NCBI RefSeq assembly: GCF_016798245.1
Contig: NZ_JAEUZA010000001.1
Span: 1,162,221 to 1,226,220, forward strand
Source: Alkalicoccobacillus gibsonii
GTDB lineage: Bacteria; Bacillota; Bacilli; Bacillales; Bacillaceae_D
Direction of reading: 5' to 3'
DNA: 64,000 bases
The translations under genes and the position numbers were made by a program. Below the pieces are notes generated by a model. That model was not told the DNA's origin and did no database searches. It saw only the letters and a program-made list of their open reading frames with translations. This document shows, one piece after another, positions 37,001-46,076 of this stretch; positions within the stretch are counted from its first letter, which is position 1; every line of letters starts with the position of its first letter.

Positions 37001-37478
37001 GATAGCCATGTTCTTTAGCAAAGGCTTCAACTTCTTCAACGCCATTTACAGGACCATCACTACCTGGGATTACTGGCAATTTAGCTTTTAACGCTTGTTC
37101 TTTCGCTTGAACCTTATCTCCAAACATCCGAAGGTGCTCAAGTTCAGGACCAATAAAAATAATGCCTTCTTCATGGCAACGTTTTGCAAATTGAAGATTC
37201 TCAGATAAGAATCCGTAACCTGGGTGGATTGCATCCACTCCGTGTAGCTTTGCCGTTTCAATAATACCTTCTATGTCTAGGTACGCATCAATTGGTTTTT
37301 TTCCTTCACCAATCAGATAGGCTTCATCGGCTTTATATCTATGATAAGCTCCTAAATCCTCTTTAGAATATACAGCCACTGTTCGGATATGTAACTCAGA
37401 ACATGCTCGGAAAATTCGAATTGCAATTTCTCCACGGTTTGCTACCAACACTTTTTTAATGGATTGTAACCCGTTCAT
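34032..37478 (-). CDS. pyc: Pyruvate carboxylase
   Basis: This biotin enzyme makes oxaloacetate from pyruvate, bicarbonate and ATP to refill the TCA cycle. The 1148 residues match the B. subtilis PycA length. Domains in order: biotin carboxylase (1-450) with GGGGRGM and FIEVNPRVQVEHTITE; carboxyltransferase (about 530-800) with TTFRDAHQSLLATR and the metal ligands in HLHTHDT; the allosteric/PYC linker; and a biotinyl domain with EAMKM, the biotin being on K1114. It is monocistronic, with a terminator and its own promoter. Confidence 0.98.
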   Translation of the reverse strand: MNGLQSIKKVLVANRGEIAIRIFRACSELHIRTVAVYSKEDLGAYHRYKADEAYLIGEGKKPIDAYLDIEGIIETAKLHGVDAIHPGYGFLSENLQFAKRCHEEGIIFIGPELEHLRMFGDKVQAKEQALKAKLPVIPGSDGPVNGVEEVEAFAKEHGYPFIIKASLGGGGRGMRIVRAAEDLRESYDRAKSEAKSAFGNDEVYVEKFVENPKHIEVQILADKHGNIVHLYERDCSVQRRHQKVVEVAPSVSLGEGVRERICEAAVQLAEAIGYVNAGTVEFLATENGDFYFIEVNPRVQVEHTITEMVTGIDIVQSQLLIADGEKLHDPKMGIPAQEDIQCSGFAIQSRVTTEDPANGFLPDTGRINAYRSGGGFGVRLDAGNGFQGSVISPHYDSLLVKVSTWALTYEGAASKMLRNLREFRIRGIKTNIAFLENVVRHEAFLNGSYNTSFIDTTPELFIFPKRKDRGTKMLTFLGETIVNGYPGIDQKKKPNFEKPVVPKINPIEEMPRGSKQILDEQGPEGLAKWVKEQKDVLLTDTTFRDAHQSLLATRVRTHDLKKIAEPTARLLPNLFSMEMWGGATFDVAMRFLHEDPWERLLVLRKQAPNVLFQMLLRASNAVGYTNYPDNAVDEFVSKSASAGIDVFRIFDSLNWVEGMRPAIESVRKTGKIAEAAMCYTGDITDPSRTKYDLKYYVNLARELESAGAHILAIKDMAGLLKPEAAYTLVSALKETIDIPVHLHTHDTSGNGVYMYAKAVEAGVDIVDVAISSMAGLTSQPSANTLYYALGGSEKQPNVNINALEQLDEFWGATRKYYQGFESGMNAPHTEVYQHEMPGGQYSNLQQQAKAVDLGERWNEVKKMYRVVNDMFGDVVKVTPSSKVVGDMALYMVQNDLSREDVYAKGHSLDFPDSVVEFFQGQLGQPYQGFPKELQEIILKSRKPIEGRPGALLEPVDFEEIQNKLFKQLNRQVTSHDVLSYVMYPKVFTEFEQFRDSFGDVSVLDTPTFFYGLKPGEEIEVEIEQGKTLIVKLVSVSAPRDDAKRIVYFELNGQPREVLIQDQSVQTKVKSRPKVDKNNEKQIGATMPGTVIKALVSKGDQVKKGDHLLITEAMKMETTVQAAFDGEIKDVFVSDNEPIATGDLLIEFV

Positions 37479-37545
37479 TTCGTCCTCCCCTTTACTCTCT
37501 CGACTTTAGTATTCTTTCTCTACTTTTGGTGAAAGCTTGTTATTT

Positions 37546-37575
37546 AGTATAGAAGTAAAATACGAAAAAAAGCAA
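37546..37575 (-). promoter_or_regulatory. Probable pyc promoter
   Basis: Read leftwards: TTGCTT (37575-37570), 18-base spacer, TATACT (37551-37546), 68 bases before the pyc start. The -35 is only a half match. Confidence 0.45.
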
Positions 37576-37629
37576 TTGAAATCTTCAGTCAGTTTAAAAA
37601 CTTTTTTTAGCTTACATTGCTAGACAAAC

Positions 37630-37664
37630 AAAAAAGACTATGTTAATAGATCATAGTCTTTTTT
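37630..37664 (-). terminator. Terminator after ylaN
   Basis: A 13-bp stem AAAAAAGACTATG with CATAGTCTTTTTT lies 4 bases past the ylaN stop; T runs are present in both directions. Confidence 0.85.
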
Positions 37665-37668
37665 CGTA

Positions 37669-37950
37669 TTAACGTTTAATTGTTAAATCGTGTAAGTCAT
37701 CAAGTCTACGTTGTAATTCACTTAAAATTAATTTTCCCTGCTCTTCGTCTACTAAGCCTAATCGAACAGCAAAATCAATTTCACGTGAAAGCCCAAACAT
37801 ACGAGTATCTAGTACTTCTTCGTAGAGGGGGCATTGAGGCATCGTTAGATTTTCCAACTGAACTTCAATAAGCTTGCGGATCTTTTCTGCGTCAGACTGC
37901 AGAAGTGCGTATGCTTTCTCAGCCTGGCTGGTCATCACCTTAATCGACAT
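37669..37950 (-). CDS. ylaN: YlaN (UPF0358), iron-homeostasis protein
   Basis: A 93-residue all-helical protein matching YlaN/UPF0358 ([53 protein letters not shown] covers the family core). YlaN is conditionally essential in B. subtilis, with the defect relieved by iron, and has been reported to bind Fe(II) and the Fur repressor. The single Cys lies in [16 protein letters not shown] precedes the ATG. Confidence 0.92.
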   Translation of the reverse strand: MSIKVMTSQAEKAYALLQSDAEKIRKLIEVQLENLTMPQCPLYEEVLDTRMFGLSREIDFAVRLGLVDEEQGKLILSELQRRLDDLHDLTIKR

Positions 37951-38152
37951 TTTGTCCCCTCCTCACAATGATAAATCATCTCTACTCTCATAGTATCTGC
38001 TAAAGCGCTAAATTGCAATCTTTTTAGCCAATCTTACGTGATTCAATCCCAGTGATTTTGAATAAATTAAGTCGTTTTAAGTTTCTGCAACTGACAAATG
38101 CCTATTTTTCGTTTTATACTTAAACAGACAGATCAATCTAGGAGGAATCATC

Positions 38153-38671
38153 TTGAGTGAATTTGTATTTTTTATCGATGGCGAGGTAAATCGCCCCTTA
38201 ACAATTGATCCCACTGTTTGGATCTTTGATGAACGCAAAGTAGATTTAACCACTTACTTTGATGAGCTAGACACAATGGATGATGAGATCACAGCTTATC
38301 AAAAATCCATTTCAGCTCAATGGGATAAGGAACGTACAGAAGGTTCTGAGCCACCAAATCCTAATCGAAATGGGAATCTCATTCGATATAATAAACAAGC
38401 GTTAATTCATGGATCTTTCGGCATGCCATTCAAACCATTTCTAACAAACGCGGCCCCAATCGAAAGCGCTTCATCTGTGAGAATTGAAACTGAAAATGGT
38501 GAGTCGCATGTTTGCCCCATTGAAGAGGCATCAAAATGGGTTGTTGGCTTTTCAAAAGATGGACAGCCCCTAAGAGATAACGGTCCTGTCCACATTTATT
38601 TCGGTGATGGCTCTAACGCCTCTAACCCAATTACTCATGTAAAGCGGATCGTAATCGAAAATGAATTATAA
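38153..38671 (+). CDS. ylaL: Conserved protein at the ylaL position
   Basis: The 172-residue protein is acidic, without signal or membrane segments. The position between ylaN and phoH and the size suggest YlaL, an uncharacterised Bacillus protein. N-terminal FVFFIDGEVNRPLTIDPTVWIFDERKVDL and a C-terminal beta-rich part are visible, but I recognise no catalytic motif. The start is TTG with AGGAGG 7 bases upstream. Its last 6 bases overlap the convergent phoH gene. Confidence 0.65.
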   Translation: MSEFVFFIDGEVNRPLTIDPTVWIFDERKVDLTTYFDELDTMDDEITAYQKSISAQWDKERTEGSEPPNPNRNGNLIRYNKQALIHGSFGMPFKPFLTNAAPIESASSVRIETENGESHVCPIEEASKWVVGFSKDGQPLRDNGPVHIYFGDGSNASNPITHVKRIVIENEL

Positions 38672-39997
38672 GAGGTCAGCTGCAAGCTGCGCCAATCCCG
38701 ATCTTTCTCCTTTTACTAACTTCACATGACCGTGAATGGATTGGTTTTTAAATTTTTCAACTACATACGTTAGTCCATTTGTGTATTCATCAAGGTATGG
38801 GTGGTCAATTTGCTGTGGATCACCCATCAACACAATTTTACTTTTCTCTCCTACTCGTGTAAGTATGGTTTTGATCTCATGCTTTGTGAGATTCTGAGCC
38901 TCGTCAATGATGATATATTGCTCCGGAATACTTCGTCCCCTAATATACGTAAGTGCCTCCACTTGAATAGAGCCCATTCCTGCTAGAATCTGATCAATCT
39001 CACCCGGTTTTTTTGTATTAAACAAAAATTCAAGGTTATCATAAATAGGTTGCATCCACGGTCTTAGCTTTTCATCTTTTTCACCTGGTAAATAACCAAT
39101 GTCTTTCCCTAGAGGTACTACTGGTCTTGCCACTAATAGCTTGTTATACGTGTGAAGATCCTCTGTTTGTAACAATCCCGCCGCAAGGGATAAAAGTGTT
39201 TTTCCGGTTCCTGCCTTCCCGATCATCGTAACTAGCGGGATATCTTCTCTTAGCAAAAGCTCAAACACCATTTTTTGTTGAACATTACGAGAACGAATCC
39301 CCCATACCTGATCTGAGTCTGAAACAAACGGTCGTATATCAAACCCGTTCGGCTCAATCTTACCTAGAGCGGAGCTAGAACCACCTAAGGAGTCTTTTAA
39401 AATGACAAATTGATGCGGATACAGTTGAGTATGAATCGAAAGATCGCCTCGATTGATTCCACCATTGTCATAAAACCGTTTGATAATGTCCTTATCTACG
39501 TAGACTTCAATATAACCGTCGTAGCCTTCATCAAACTCAACCACTCGATCATTTAAAAAGTCCTCAACATCTAAACCGAAAGCGTCGGCTTTTACTCTGA
39601 CCAGTGCATCCTTGCTGACCAGGGTCACCTTAGATCCATTTTTCTTTTCACTTTCTTCTATTGAAAGGTTTAATGCAACAGCGATAATCCGATTATCGTT
39701 TGTCATTTCAGCGAATGATTCTTTTAAGTTCTTAAATGAACGATGATTTAATTCAACTCGAAGAGATCCACCGGAATCAAGAGGCACACCTTCATGTAAC
39801 TTTCCCTTTTCACGCAACCGATCTATTAATTTGGAGATTTGACGGGCATTTCGACCAATCTCATCCATATTACGTTTCTTAGAATCCACTTCTTCCAATA
39901 CTACTGCAGGCAGGACTACCTCATTTTTTTGAAAGGCAAAAATAGAATAAGGATCTTGCAGTAACACATTTGTATCCAACACATAGATTTTTCTCAA
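38666..39997 (-). CDS. phoH2: PIN-domain PhoH-like ATPase (YlaK)
   Basis: PhoH2-type protein of 443 residues: an N-terminal PIN ribonuclease domain (MRKIYVLDTNVLLQDP, then VVLEEVDSKK and later VTLVSKDALVRVKA) and a C-terminal PhoH/RNA helicase-like ATPase with the P-loop TMIGKAGTGKT near 256-266 and Walker B YIIIDEAQN near 346-354. Such proteins act as RNA-unwinding nucleases. The TTG at 39997 follows AGGGGG at 8 bases and gives the family N-terminus; an upstream ATG would add ten unrelated residues. Confidence 0.93.
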   Translation of the reverse strand: MRKIYVLDTNVLLQDPYSIFAFQKNEVVLPAVVLEEVDSKKRNMDEIGRNARQISKLIDRLREKGKLHEGVPLDSGGSLRVELNHRSFKNLKESFAEMTNDNRIIAVALNLSIEESEKKNGSKVTLVSKDALVRVKADAFGLDVEDFLNDRVVEFDEGYDGYIEVYVDKDIIKRFYDNGGINRGDLSIHTQLYPHQFVILKDSLGGSSSALGKIEPNGFDIRPFVSDSDQVWGIRSRNVQQKMVFELLLREDIPLVTMIGKAGTGKTLLSLAAGLLQTEDLHTYNKLLVARPVVPLGKDIGYLPGEKDEKLRPWMQPIYDNLEFLFNTKKPGEIDQILAGMGSIQVEALTYIRGRSIPEQYIIIDEAQNLTKHEIKTILTRVGEKSKIVLMGDPQQIDHPYLDEYTNGLTYVVEKFKNQSIHGHVKLVKGERSGLAQLAADLL

Positions 39998-40064
39998 TAT
40001 GAATGCCCCCTGACCTGTTATCGACAAGACCTAGCTGAAATAACCATTCCCATGTAAATGTAAA

Positions 40065-40078
40065 ATGAACATGTTCAT
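40065..40078. promoter_or_regulatory. Palindrome ATGAACATGTTCAT
   Basis: A perfect 14-bp palindrome lies 68 bases upstream of phoH (leftward) and 213 bases before ylaI. It resembles a repressor operator. It has the GAAC/GTTC halves of a LexA box but with 2 instead of 4 bases between, so it is not called LexA. Confidence 0.35.
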
Positions 40079-40290
40079 ATTCATGTGTATGAGACAAACG
40101 TGTCGGTTAGACGAGTTTGTCTTGATTAGTTTCTGCAATCTTTTCCTTCTCTATTACATTTTATCAGAATCCATTACATTCCATTATGAATTTTCAGTAA
40201 ATAAGAACAACTTAAACCTTCTATTATAAATGGGTGTTTATTTATTATGTAAATACGCGTACACTATAGATATTAATAGGAGCGTGAAAA

Positions 40291-40467
40291 ATGATGAGAG
40301 TAAAGTGTGTGTTATGCGATCAAATTGATACGATTAATGATTTAAAGCCATTAGCAAAAAAGCTACGTAATCGGCCTTTACATACGTATATGTGCCCAAC
40401 GTGTGAAGAACGTATTACTCGTAAAACGATGGAACGAAAAGACAGTCATAGCGAAATAGAATCTTGA
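40291..40467 (+). CDS. ylaI: YlaI-type zinc-ribbon small protein
   Basis: A 58-residue protein (MMRVKCVLCDQIDTINDLKP...) with two CxxC pairs, CVLC and CPTC, separated by 28 residues, indicating a zinc ribbon. Size, cysteine spacing and position between phoH and ylaH match YlaI (DUF2197). Function is unknown. AGGAGCG lies 7 bases before the first of two ATG codons. Confidence 0.85.
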   Translation: MMRVKCVLCDQIDTINDLKPLAKKLRNRPLHTYMCPTCEERITRKTMERKDSHSEIES

Positions 40468-40471
40468 AACA

Positions 40472-40503
40472 AAAAAAGACAGCGCACAGGCGCTGTCTTT
40501 TTT
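40472..40503. terminator. Bidirectional terminator between ylaI and ylaH
   Basis: Stem GACAGCGC with GCGCTGTC, 4-nt loop, flanked by A and T runs, between convergent genes. Confidence 0.92.
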
Positions 40504-40846
40504 ATGAAGAGGATTGAGATCCACTTTGTTCATTTTGCTTTCTATGAAGATGTAGTCTAAATCGGTACCCGCCCAGGAATAGAGCGGAGATGGCCAAGAC
40601 GGCCATAATCGGAGCACCAAATGCAAACTCCATCGTCCATAGAAAAAAGCAACCGATGACAAGCATTGTATAGATAATGATTGACTTTAATAAAGGAAGC
40701 TTTTGAGCAAAACCAAGCTTAAAAACGATGACTCCAAGAATTACGGTAATTATACATGTCCAAAAACCCAGCCAAGGATTGTCTGCTGTTTGCTGCATGA
40801 GCCATGAATATTGACCCAGGTCAGCTTGGCTGATATTGTCTTTCAT
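40502..40846 (-). CDS. ylaH: YlaH-like membrane protein
   Basis: A 114-residue protein with three hydrophobic segments (about 25-45, 52-72 and 75-93), a charged C-terminal tail and the family region WTCIITVILGVIVFKLGFAQKLPLLKS. It matches YlaH of Bacillus in size and order next to typA. Function is unknown. Confidence 0.82.
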   Translation of the reverse strand: MKDNISQADLGQYSWLMQQTADNPWLGFWTCIITVILGVIVFKLGFAQKLPLLKSIIIYTMLVIGCFFLWTMEFAFGAPIMAVLAISALFLGGYRFRLHLHRKQNEQSGSQSSS

Positions 40847-40864
40847 ATATCTCCCGCCTTTTTA

Positions 40865-42703
40865 CTAGGATTGGCTTCCTGTCTTCTTACGCTTTTCTGC
40901 TCTTTCACGTTCATTTTTGTTCAAGATCTTTTTACGTAAACGAATTGAATCTGGAGTTAACTCACAATATTCGTCTTCATTTAAATACTCAATGGACTCT
41001 TCTAGCGTCAAGATACGCGGACGCTTCATTGTAACCGTTTGGTCCTTTGTAGCTGAGCGAACGTTGGTTTGTTGCTTCATCTTCGTGATGTTAACAGTTA
41101 GGTCGTTATCACGAGTATGCTCTCCAACAATCATACCCTCATAAATTTCTGTACCTGGCTCAACAAAGATTGTTCCACGGTCTTCTACTTGCATGATTCC
41201 GTATTGGCTTGTCTTACCGGATTCAATTGATACAAGTACACCTTGACGACGCCCACCAACTTGTCCACCAAATAGTGGTTTGTAGCTATCAAATGAGTGG
41301 TTAATAATTCCGTAACCACGCGTTTGAGTTAAAAATTCAGTAGAATATCCAATTAAACCACGAGCAGGAACCATGAACTCAAGACGAACTTGACCACTTC
41401 CATTATTGATCATATTGACCATTTCACCTTTACGTTCTCCAAGAGACTCCATAACAGCTCCAGTATACTCTTCTGGAACGTCAATCTGTACTCTTTCAAC
41501 TGGCTCTTGTGCAATTCCATCGATTTGACGAACGATAACCTCTGGCTTAGAAACTTGAAGCTCGTAGCCTTCACGACGCATATTCTCAATAAGAATGGAT
41601 AAGTGAAGCTCTCCACGTCCTGACACAATCCACACTTCTGGTGAATCTGTGTTTTCAACACGTAAACTAACATCCGTTTCAAGCTCTGCTTTTAAACGTT
41701 CTTCAATTTTACGGCTTGTAATAAATTTCCCTTCACGACCAGCGAATGGACTGTTATTTACAAGGAACGTCATTTGAAGTGTCGGCTCATCAATACGAAG
41801 AATTGGAAGGGCTTCTTGATGTTCAACCGGGCAAACCGTTTCCCCTACGTTGATCTCTTCCATTCCTGACACAGCAATAAGATCTCCAGCTTTCGCTTCT
41901 TCGATTTCTACTCGTTTTAGACCAAGGAAACCGAACATTTTGGTTACACGGAACTGTTTAACCGAACCATCAACCTTCATTAAAGCTACTTGTTGCCCAA
42001 CCTTAATCGTTCCACGGAAAACACGTCCAATTCCGATACGACCAAGATAGTCATTGTAATCAAGCATTGTTACTTGGAATTGTAATGGCTCACTGCTGTT
42101 ATCAATTGGAGCAGGAATGGATTCAATAATTTTATTTAATAAGCAAGTCATGTTATCGTCTTGCTTTTCAGGATTTAAACTAGATGTACCGTTGATTGCA
42201 GAAGCATAAACAACAGGGAAGTCTAACTGATCTTCATCTGCTCCTAAATCAATAAATAAATCTACTACTTCATCCACTACTTCAGCCGGACGAGCGAAAT
42301 CACGGTCAATCTTATTTACTACAACAATAGGAGTAAGCTTTTGCTCAAGCGCTTTTTTAAGTACAAAACGCGTTTGTGGCATACAGCCCTCATAAGCATC
42401 AACAACAAGTAGAACACCATCAACCATTTTCATGATACGTTCTACTTCTCCACCAAAGTCAGCGTGTCCTGGTGTATCCATGATGTTAATGCGTGTATCA
42501 CCATAGTTAATCGCTGTATTTTTAGCTAGAATAGTAATTCCGCGCTCTTTTTCGATTGCGTTAGAGTCCATTGCTCTTTCTGCAACCTGTTCGTTCTCAC
42601 GGAACGTACCTGATTGTTTAAGTAATTCATCTACAAGCGTTGTTTTCCCATGGTCAACGTGGGCAATTATTGCAATATTACGTATATCTGAACGACGATC
42701 CAT
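40865..42703 (-). CDS. typA: Translational GTPase TypA/BipA
   Basis: TypA is a ribosome-binding GTPase of the EF-G class linked to 50S assembly and stress or cold adaptation. The 612-residue protein has G1 AHVDHGKTT near 13-21, the switch RGITI near 54-58, G3 DTPGHADF near 76-83 and G4 NKID near 130-133, followed by domain II and the BipA-specific C-terminal domain ([16 protein letters not shown]). AAGGAGAG precedes the ATG. Confidence 0.97.
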   Translation of the reverse strand: MDRRSDIRNIAIIAHVDHGKTTLVDELLKQSGTFRENEQVAERAMDSNAIEKERGITILAKNTAINYGDTRINIMDTPGHADFGGEVERIMKMVDGVLLVVDAYEGCMPQTRFVLKKALEQKLTPIVVVNKIDRDFARPAEVVDEVVDLFIDLGADEDQLDFPVVYASAINGTSSLNPEKQDDNMTCLLNKIIESIPAPIDNSSEPLQFQVTMLDYNDYLGRIGIGRVFRGTIKVGQQVALMKVDGSVKQFRVTKMFGFLGLKRVEIEEAKAGDLIAVSGMEEINVGETVCPVEHQEALPILRIDEPTLQMTFLVNNSPFAGREGKFITSRKIEERLKAELETDVSLRVENTDSPEVWIVSGRGELHLSILIENMRREGYELQVSKPEVIVRQIDGIAQEPVERVQIDVPEEYTGAVMESLGERKGEMVNMINNGSGQVRLEFMVPARGLIGYSTEFLTQTRGYGIINHSFDSYKPLFGGQVGGRRQGVLVSIESGKTSQYGIMQVEDRGTIFVEPGTEIYEGMIVGEHTRDNDLTVNITKMKQQTNVRSATKDQTVTMKRPRILTLEESIEYLNEDEYCELTPDSIRLRKKILNKNERERAEKRKKTGSQS

Positions 42704-42796
42704 ATAAAATTTCTCTCCTTAGCTATGTTCAAAAAGCATAAGCTTTCTGTTTCTATTTTATAAAACTTCTCAAAGTCTCTAGTTCACAACTGTATA

Positions 42797-42805
42797 AGTA
42801 TAACA
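42797..42805 (-). promoter_or_regulatory. Extended -10 promoter of typA
   Basis: Read leftwards, TGTTATACT is an extended -10 element, 94 bases before the typA start codon. No good -35 hexamer stands out at normal spacing. Confidence 0.45.
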
Positions 42806-42971
42806 TAGTTATCGATAGAATAAACAAAAGCTTTACCCAAATTTTCATTTTCTACACTTCAATTTACAGAATCAATGAATTGTTTGACTTATTGTCACAT
42901 GATACCCTTTTCTTTTTTGTAAATCACGATACACTGTTAATAGAAGTTTTTGGTGTAAGGGAGGACTTGAC

Positions 42972-43166
42972 TTGAAAAAAGAAAACCTTTTATTTTTATT
43001 ACTAGCTGCTATTACGGTTGCGTGTATCATGAGTATCGGAATTGCCGTTGCCGAACGAAGCATCATCATTGCTCTTCTTGCTGTTGCAGGTGTAATACTT
43101 GCTATGGGACTCGGCTTTACTCTTAAAAAGCGCGTACGTGAAAATAATCAATCAGAGATAAACTAA
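42972..43166 (+). CDS. ylaF: YlaF-like two-segment membrane protein (DUF5325)
   Basis: A 64-residue protein with two hydrophobic segments (6-26 and 31-51) and a basic C-terminal tail, matching YlaF. Function is unknown. The start is TTG with GAGG 7 bases upstream. It is divergent from typA. Confidence 0.8.
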   Translation: MKKENLLFLLLAAITVACIMSIGIAVAERSIIIALLAVAGVILAMGLGFTLKKRVRENNQSEIN

Positions 43167-43180
43167 ATGAATACAACATA

Positions 43181-43207
43181 AAAACCAAGGAGATTATCCT
43201 TGGTTTT
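43181..43207. terminator. Bidirectional terminator
   Basis: Perfect 11-bp arms AAAACCAAGGA and TCCTTGGTTTT with a 5-nt loop, between ylaF and the convergent dehydrogenase gene whose stop it covers. Confidence 0.85.
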
Positions 43208-44093
43208 TGTGTCGTTTCAAGGTGATACCGGTTTTTTCTTCTAGCGGTCGAACGATTGCACTAACATCCTGGTGTCCATATTTCTCTTTAGCTAAAGCAA
43301 CTTTCTCGGCACCAAGCTTAACCATATCAAGCGGCATGTCAATCTCCTCTGCTAGATTAAGAGCAAGTCCGATGTCTTTATGTAGGAGATTAATTGAGAA
43401 TCTTGCATCAAACTCCCGGTCAAGAATGGCATCGACCGCCCAATCCATGCTTTTTGAGAATCCTGCACTTTTCTGAATTAAGTCATAGGCTACTGCCGGG
43501 TCCACACCTGCTTTTTCAGCCATCACATAACATTCAGCAAGCGCCGCTTGGTGTACGCCAATTAACATATTGTTTAATAGCTTTACAACCGTACCGCTTC
43601 CAATCGCACCGACGTGGACGATGTACGCCCCATACGCCTTCATCACTGGCTCGGCTTGTAAAAACGTTTGTTCATCTCCTCCACACATAATGGTTAGTGT
43701 TCCAGCACTTGCTCCCATCGGCCCACCACTTACAGGTGCATCCATAAAGTCAGCACCTTTCTCTTGTAGGAGGTTTAACACCTTTTCATTTGTCTGTCGG
43801 TCAACAGTCGAATGGTCTATAACAATCTTTCCAGGTGATGCTCCAGCAATTAACCCATTCTCACCTTCGTATACTTCTTCTATTGTTTTAGGAACAGGTA
43901 GACATGTCATCACAATATCACAGATTTCCATTAGTTCCTTTGGCGTCTTTGCTTCTATCGCACCGTAAGCAACCGCTTCTTCAATTGGTCCGCGACTACG
44001 GCTTACTACATACGTTTCAAAACCAGAGTCAATTAAATGCTTTGTCATAGGCAGGCCCATAGTTCCAAGGCCAATAAAGCCGACTTTTTTCAT
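43194..44093 (-). CDS. NAD(P)-dependent beta-hydroxyacid dehydrogenase
   Basis: The 299-residue protein belongs to the 3-hydroxyisobutyrate / tartronate semialdehyde reductase family (like B. subtilis YkwC). It has the Rossmann motif GFIGLGTMGLPM, the substrate-binding motif DAPVSGGPMGASAGTL near 118-133 and the catalytic Lys region GSGTVVKLLNNML near 166-178. The natural hydroxyacid is not predictable. Its start overlaps the suhB stop by one base, so the two form an operon. Confidence 0.88.
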   Translation of the reverse strand: MKKVGFIGLGTMGLPMTKHLIDSGFETYVVSRSRGPIEEAVAYGAIEAKTPKELMEICDIVMTCLPVPKTIEEVYEGENGLIAGASPGKIVIDHSTVDRQTNEKVLNLLQEKGADFMDAPVSGGPMGASAGTLTIMCGGDEQTFLQAEPVMKAYGAYIVHVGAIGSGTVVKLLNNMLIGVHQAALAECYVMAEKAGVDPAVAYDLIQKSAGFSKSMDWAVDAILDREFDARFSINLLHKDIGLALNLAEEIDMPLDMVKLGAEKVALAKEKYGHQDVSAIVRPLEEKTGITLKRHKNQG

Positions 44094-44890
44094 TAATTCT
44101 CCTCCCCTACGTAAGCTGATACGATCTCTCTTTGTAAAGCAGGCTTCGCAGCGATTACCGTCCCCCCGTTAAGAAGAGAGAGTGTTTCTCCTGAAAAAGA
44201 AGTTGCACGGTACCCCATCTCTTCTAAGAGAACTTGTGCACCAGCATAATCCCATGGAGACAGGTTTACACTTAAGTATGCATCTAAACGATCTGCAGCT
44301 ACATATGCAAGTTCTATCGCAGCGGCACCGTATGAACGTACACTTCTTGAGTCTCTGACAAGGGCTAGTAGTGGGTTTGCGTGTGGGTGATCTGTTTCTG
44401 TTAACCATCTTGCATTTAAAGAGATGATCGACTCATTAAGAGGTCTTTCTTTCCCAGCAACAAGTTCCACTTCGTTTACATATGCCCCGACACCTTTTAC
44501 TGCATAAAACATTTCGTCAGCCATGACGTCATAGACGATACCAACTTTCCCTACACCATCTTCATAAATACCAATGGAAATAGCGAACTTAATTTTCTGT
44601 TGGACAAAATTCATCGTGCCGTCGATGGGATCAATAATCCACGTAATTCCGTCTGTGTTTTCTAGTTTCTCTGCCGTTCCCTCTTCACCCAAGAATGAAT
44701 GTTCCGGAAAGGTTTCTCTTACTTTATTGTAAAAAAACGCTTCAGTATTTTTATCTACTTCTGTCACAAGATCATCTGGCCCTGATTTTGCTTCAACCTT
44801 AAAAGGATTCGCTAAGGCTTCTTTAATTTGTTCTGCTGCCTCGTATGTCCAGTTCCGAGCTACTTTTCCAAGTTCGTTCCAATCAGCCAT
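44093..44890 (-). CDS. suhB: Inositol monophosphatase family protein (SuhB/YktC)
   Basis: A 265-residue Mg-dependent phosphatase. Metal-binding motifs are visible: FLGEEGT near 65-71, WIIDPIDGTMNF near 83-94 and SPWDYAGAQVLLEE near 207-220. Family members remove phosphate from inositol phosphates or related sugars. YktC has this position near yktB/yktA in B. subtilis. It heads an operon with the downstream dehydrogenase. Confidence 0.92.
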   Translation of the reverse strand: MADWNELGKVARNWTYEAAEQIKEALANPFKVEAKSGPDDLVTEVDKNTEAFFYNKVRETFPEHSFLGEEGTAEKLENTDGITWIIDPIDGTMNFVQQKIKFAISIGIYEDGVGKVGIVYDVMADEMFYAVKGVGAYVNEVELVAGKERPLNESIISLNARWLTETDHPHANPLLALVRDSRSVRSYGAAAIELAYVAADRLDAYLSVNLSPWDYAGAQVLLEEMGYRATSFSGETLSLLNGGTVIAAKPALQREIVSAYVGEEN

Positions 44891-44997
44891 TATTAGTCCC
44901 CCTAAAGTAAGGTCAAATTACGTTCGTTTCCTAATTACACCATCATTATGACATATCCATCACTAAATGAACACTCATGTAGGTCTGCTAATCAAAA

Positions 44998-45026
44998 AAA
45001 GCGCAATCATTAAATGATTGCGCTTT
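44998..45026 (-). terminator. Terminator after the small gene at 45032
   Basis: A 10-bp perfect stem GCGCAATCAT with ATGATTGCGC, 3-nt loop, between A and T runs, just past the stop of the 69-residue gene. Confidence 0.85.
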
Positions 45027-45031
45027 CATTT

Positions 45032-45241
45032 CTATTTACGGATTCGTTTTTCATGGTTTTGAAGTTCCAGCCACTCTTTTCTAAGTTCGAGCAAGAGCAA
45101 CTTGCTTTGTGCAATGGCAGAAGTATCTTCTTTGACGATAGCATCGTGAAGTGTCATTAGTTCATAGTCTAACTCCAGCTGTAAAACCGGCAGACGAAGC
45201 GCCTCATCTCTTTCTTGAACAGGATGGATTAATTTCTCCAT
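45032..45241 (-). CDS. Small helical protein (ykzI position)
   Basis: A 69-residue charged helical protein, MEKLIHPVQERDEALRLPVL..., ending KEWLELQNHEKRIRK. The ATG at 45241 has AAAGGAG 8 bases upstream. Its location between yktB and yktC (suhB) is where B. subtilis has ykzI, so it is probably that gene, but similarity cannot be checked here. The whole protein could form a coiled coil. Function unknown. Confidence 0.65.
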   Translation of the reverse strand: MEKLIHPVQERDEALRLPVLQLELDYELMTLHDAIVKEDTSAIAQSKLLLLELRKEWLELQNHEKRIRK

Positions 45242-45428
45242 CTCTCTCACTCCTTTCAAAACACTAAATCAAATGATCAAAAATTCTGACTTATAAGGAT
45301 ATTATACATTTCCTATTGATAAAAAGCAATACTAATTCATTAAAGGAGTCACAAGCATCATTCATCAATTTTCGTCACCTTTATGATAGGATAGAGACAT
45401 CAGATTGTTCGAAAAGGAGTGTTTTGAT

Positions 45429-46070
45429 TTGTTTAAAGGGTTTAACCAAGAAGCGTTTGACGTATTTCAAATAGATGGTCTCGAGGCAAGAATGGATGGG
45501 ATACGCGGAAACATTCAACCTACTTTCCAAGCAATAGCAGACGAAGTAGTCCCTACATTAAGTACGATTTCAGGCGATGAATTTTTCACTCATATCGCAC
45601 AGCATGCTAGACGAAAAGTGAATCCTCCAAATGATACGTGGGTAGCCTTTGCAGCAAATAAAAGAGGGTACAAAATGATGCCTCACTTTCAAGTTGGATT
45701 GTATGAATCTCACCTTTTCATTTGGTTCGCTGTAATATATGAGGCACAAGTGAAATCAAGCTTCGCAAGTCAGCTTTTAACGGATGTAGCCAAATGGAAG
45801 CAATCCATTCCCGGAAATTTCTCATGGTCTCTTGATCATATGAAGCCTAAAACCTTAAAGCATGAAGATCTAACGGAAGCAGATTTGAAAGAAATGTTTG
45901 TTCGTTTAAGGGATGTAAAAAAAGCTGAACTGCTTTGCGGGGTAACCATTGATCGAAATGATCCTATCTTAACAGATGGACCTGCGTTGCTCTCAAAAAT
46001 CGAAGAAACCTTTAAGACTGTTTTCCCATTGTATCAAGAAGCTCAAAAGGTTCACTCGATCACTACGTAA
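45429..46070 (+). CDS. yktB: YktB (UPF0637/DUF1054)
   Basis: A 213-residue cytosolic protein matching YktB: after the TTG start, FKGFNQEAFDVFQIDGLEARM aligns with the family N-terminus and the region PPNDTWVAFAANKRGYKMMPHFQVG is characteristic. AAGGAGTG lies 7 bases before the TTG; the frame is open eight codons further but that part would lie on the ribosome site. Function is unknown. Confidence 0.88.
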   Translation: MFKGFNQEAFDVFQIDGLEARMDGIRGNIQPTFQAIADEVVPTLSTISGDEFFTHIAQHARRKVNPPNDTWVAFAANKRGYKMMPHFQVGLYESHLFIWFAVIYEAQVKSSFASQLLTDVAKWKQSIPGNFSWSLDHMKPKTLKHEDLTEADLKEMFVRLRDVKKAELLCGVTIDRNDPILTDGPALLSKIEETFKTVFPLYQEAQKVHSITT

Positions 46071-46076
46071 TACCCA

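Noticed and set aside
40065-40078. LexA box
   Set aside because: The GAAC and GTTC halves are separated by 2 bases rather than the 4 of the Bacillus LexA consensus.
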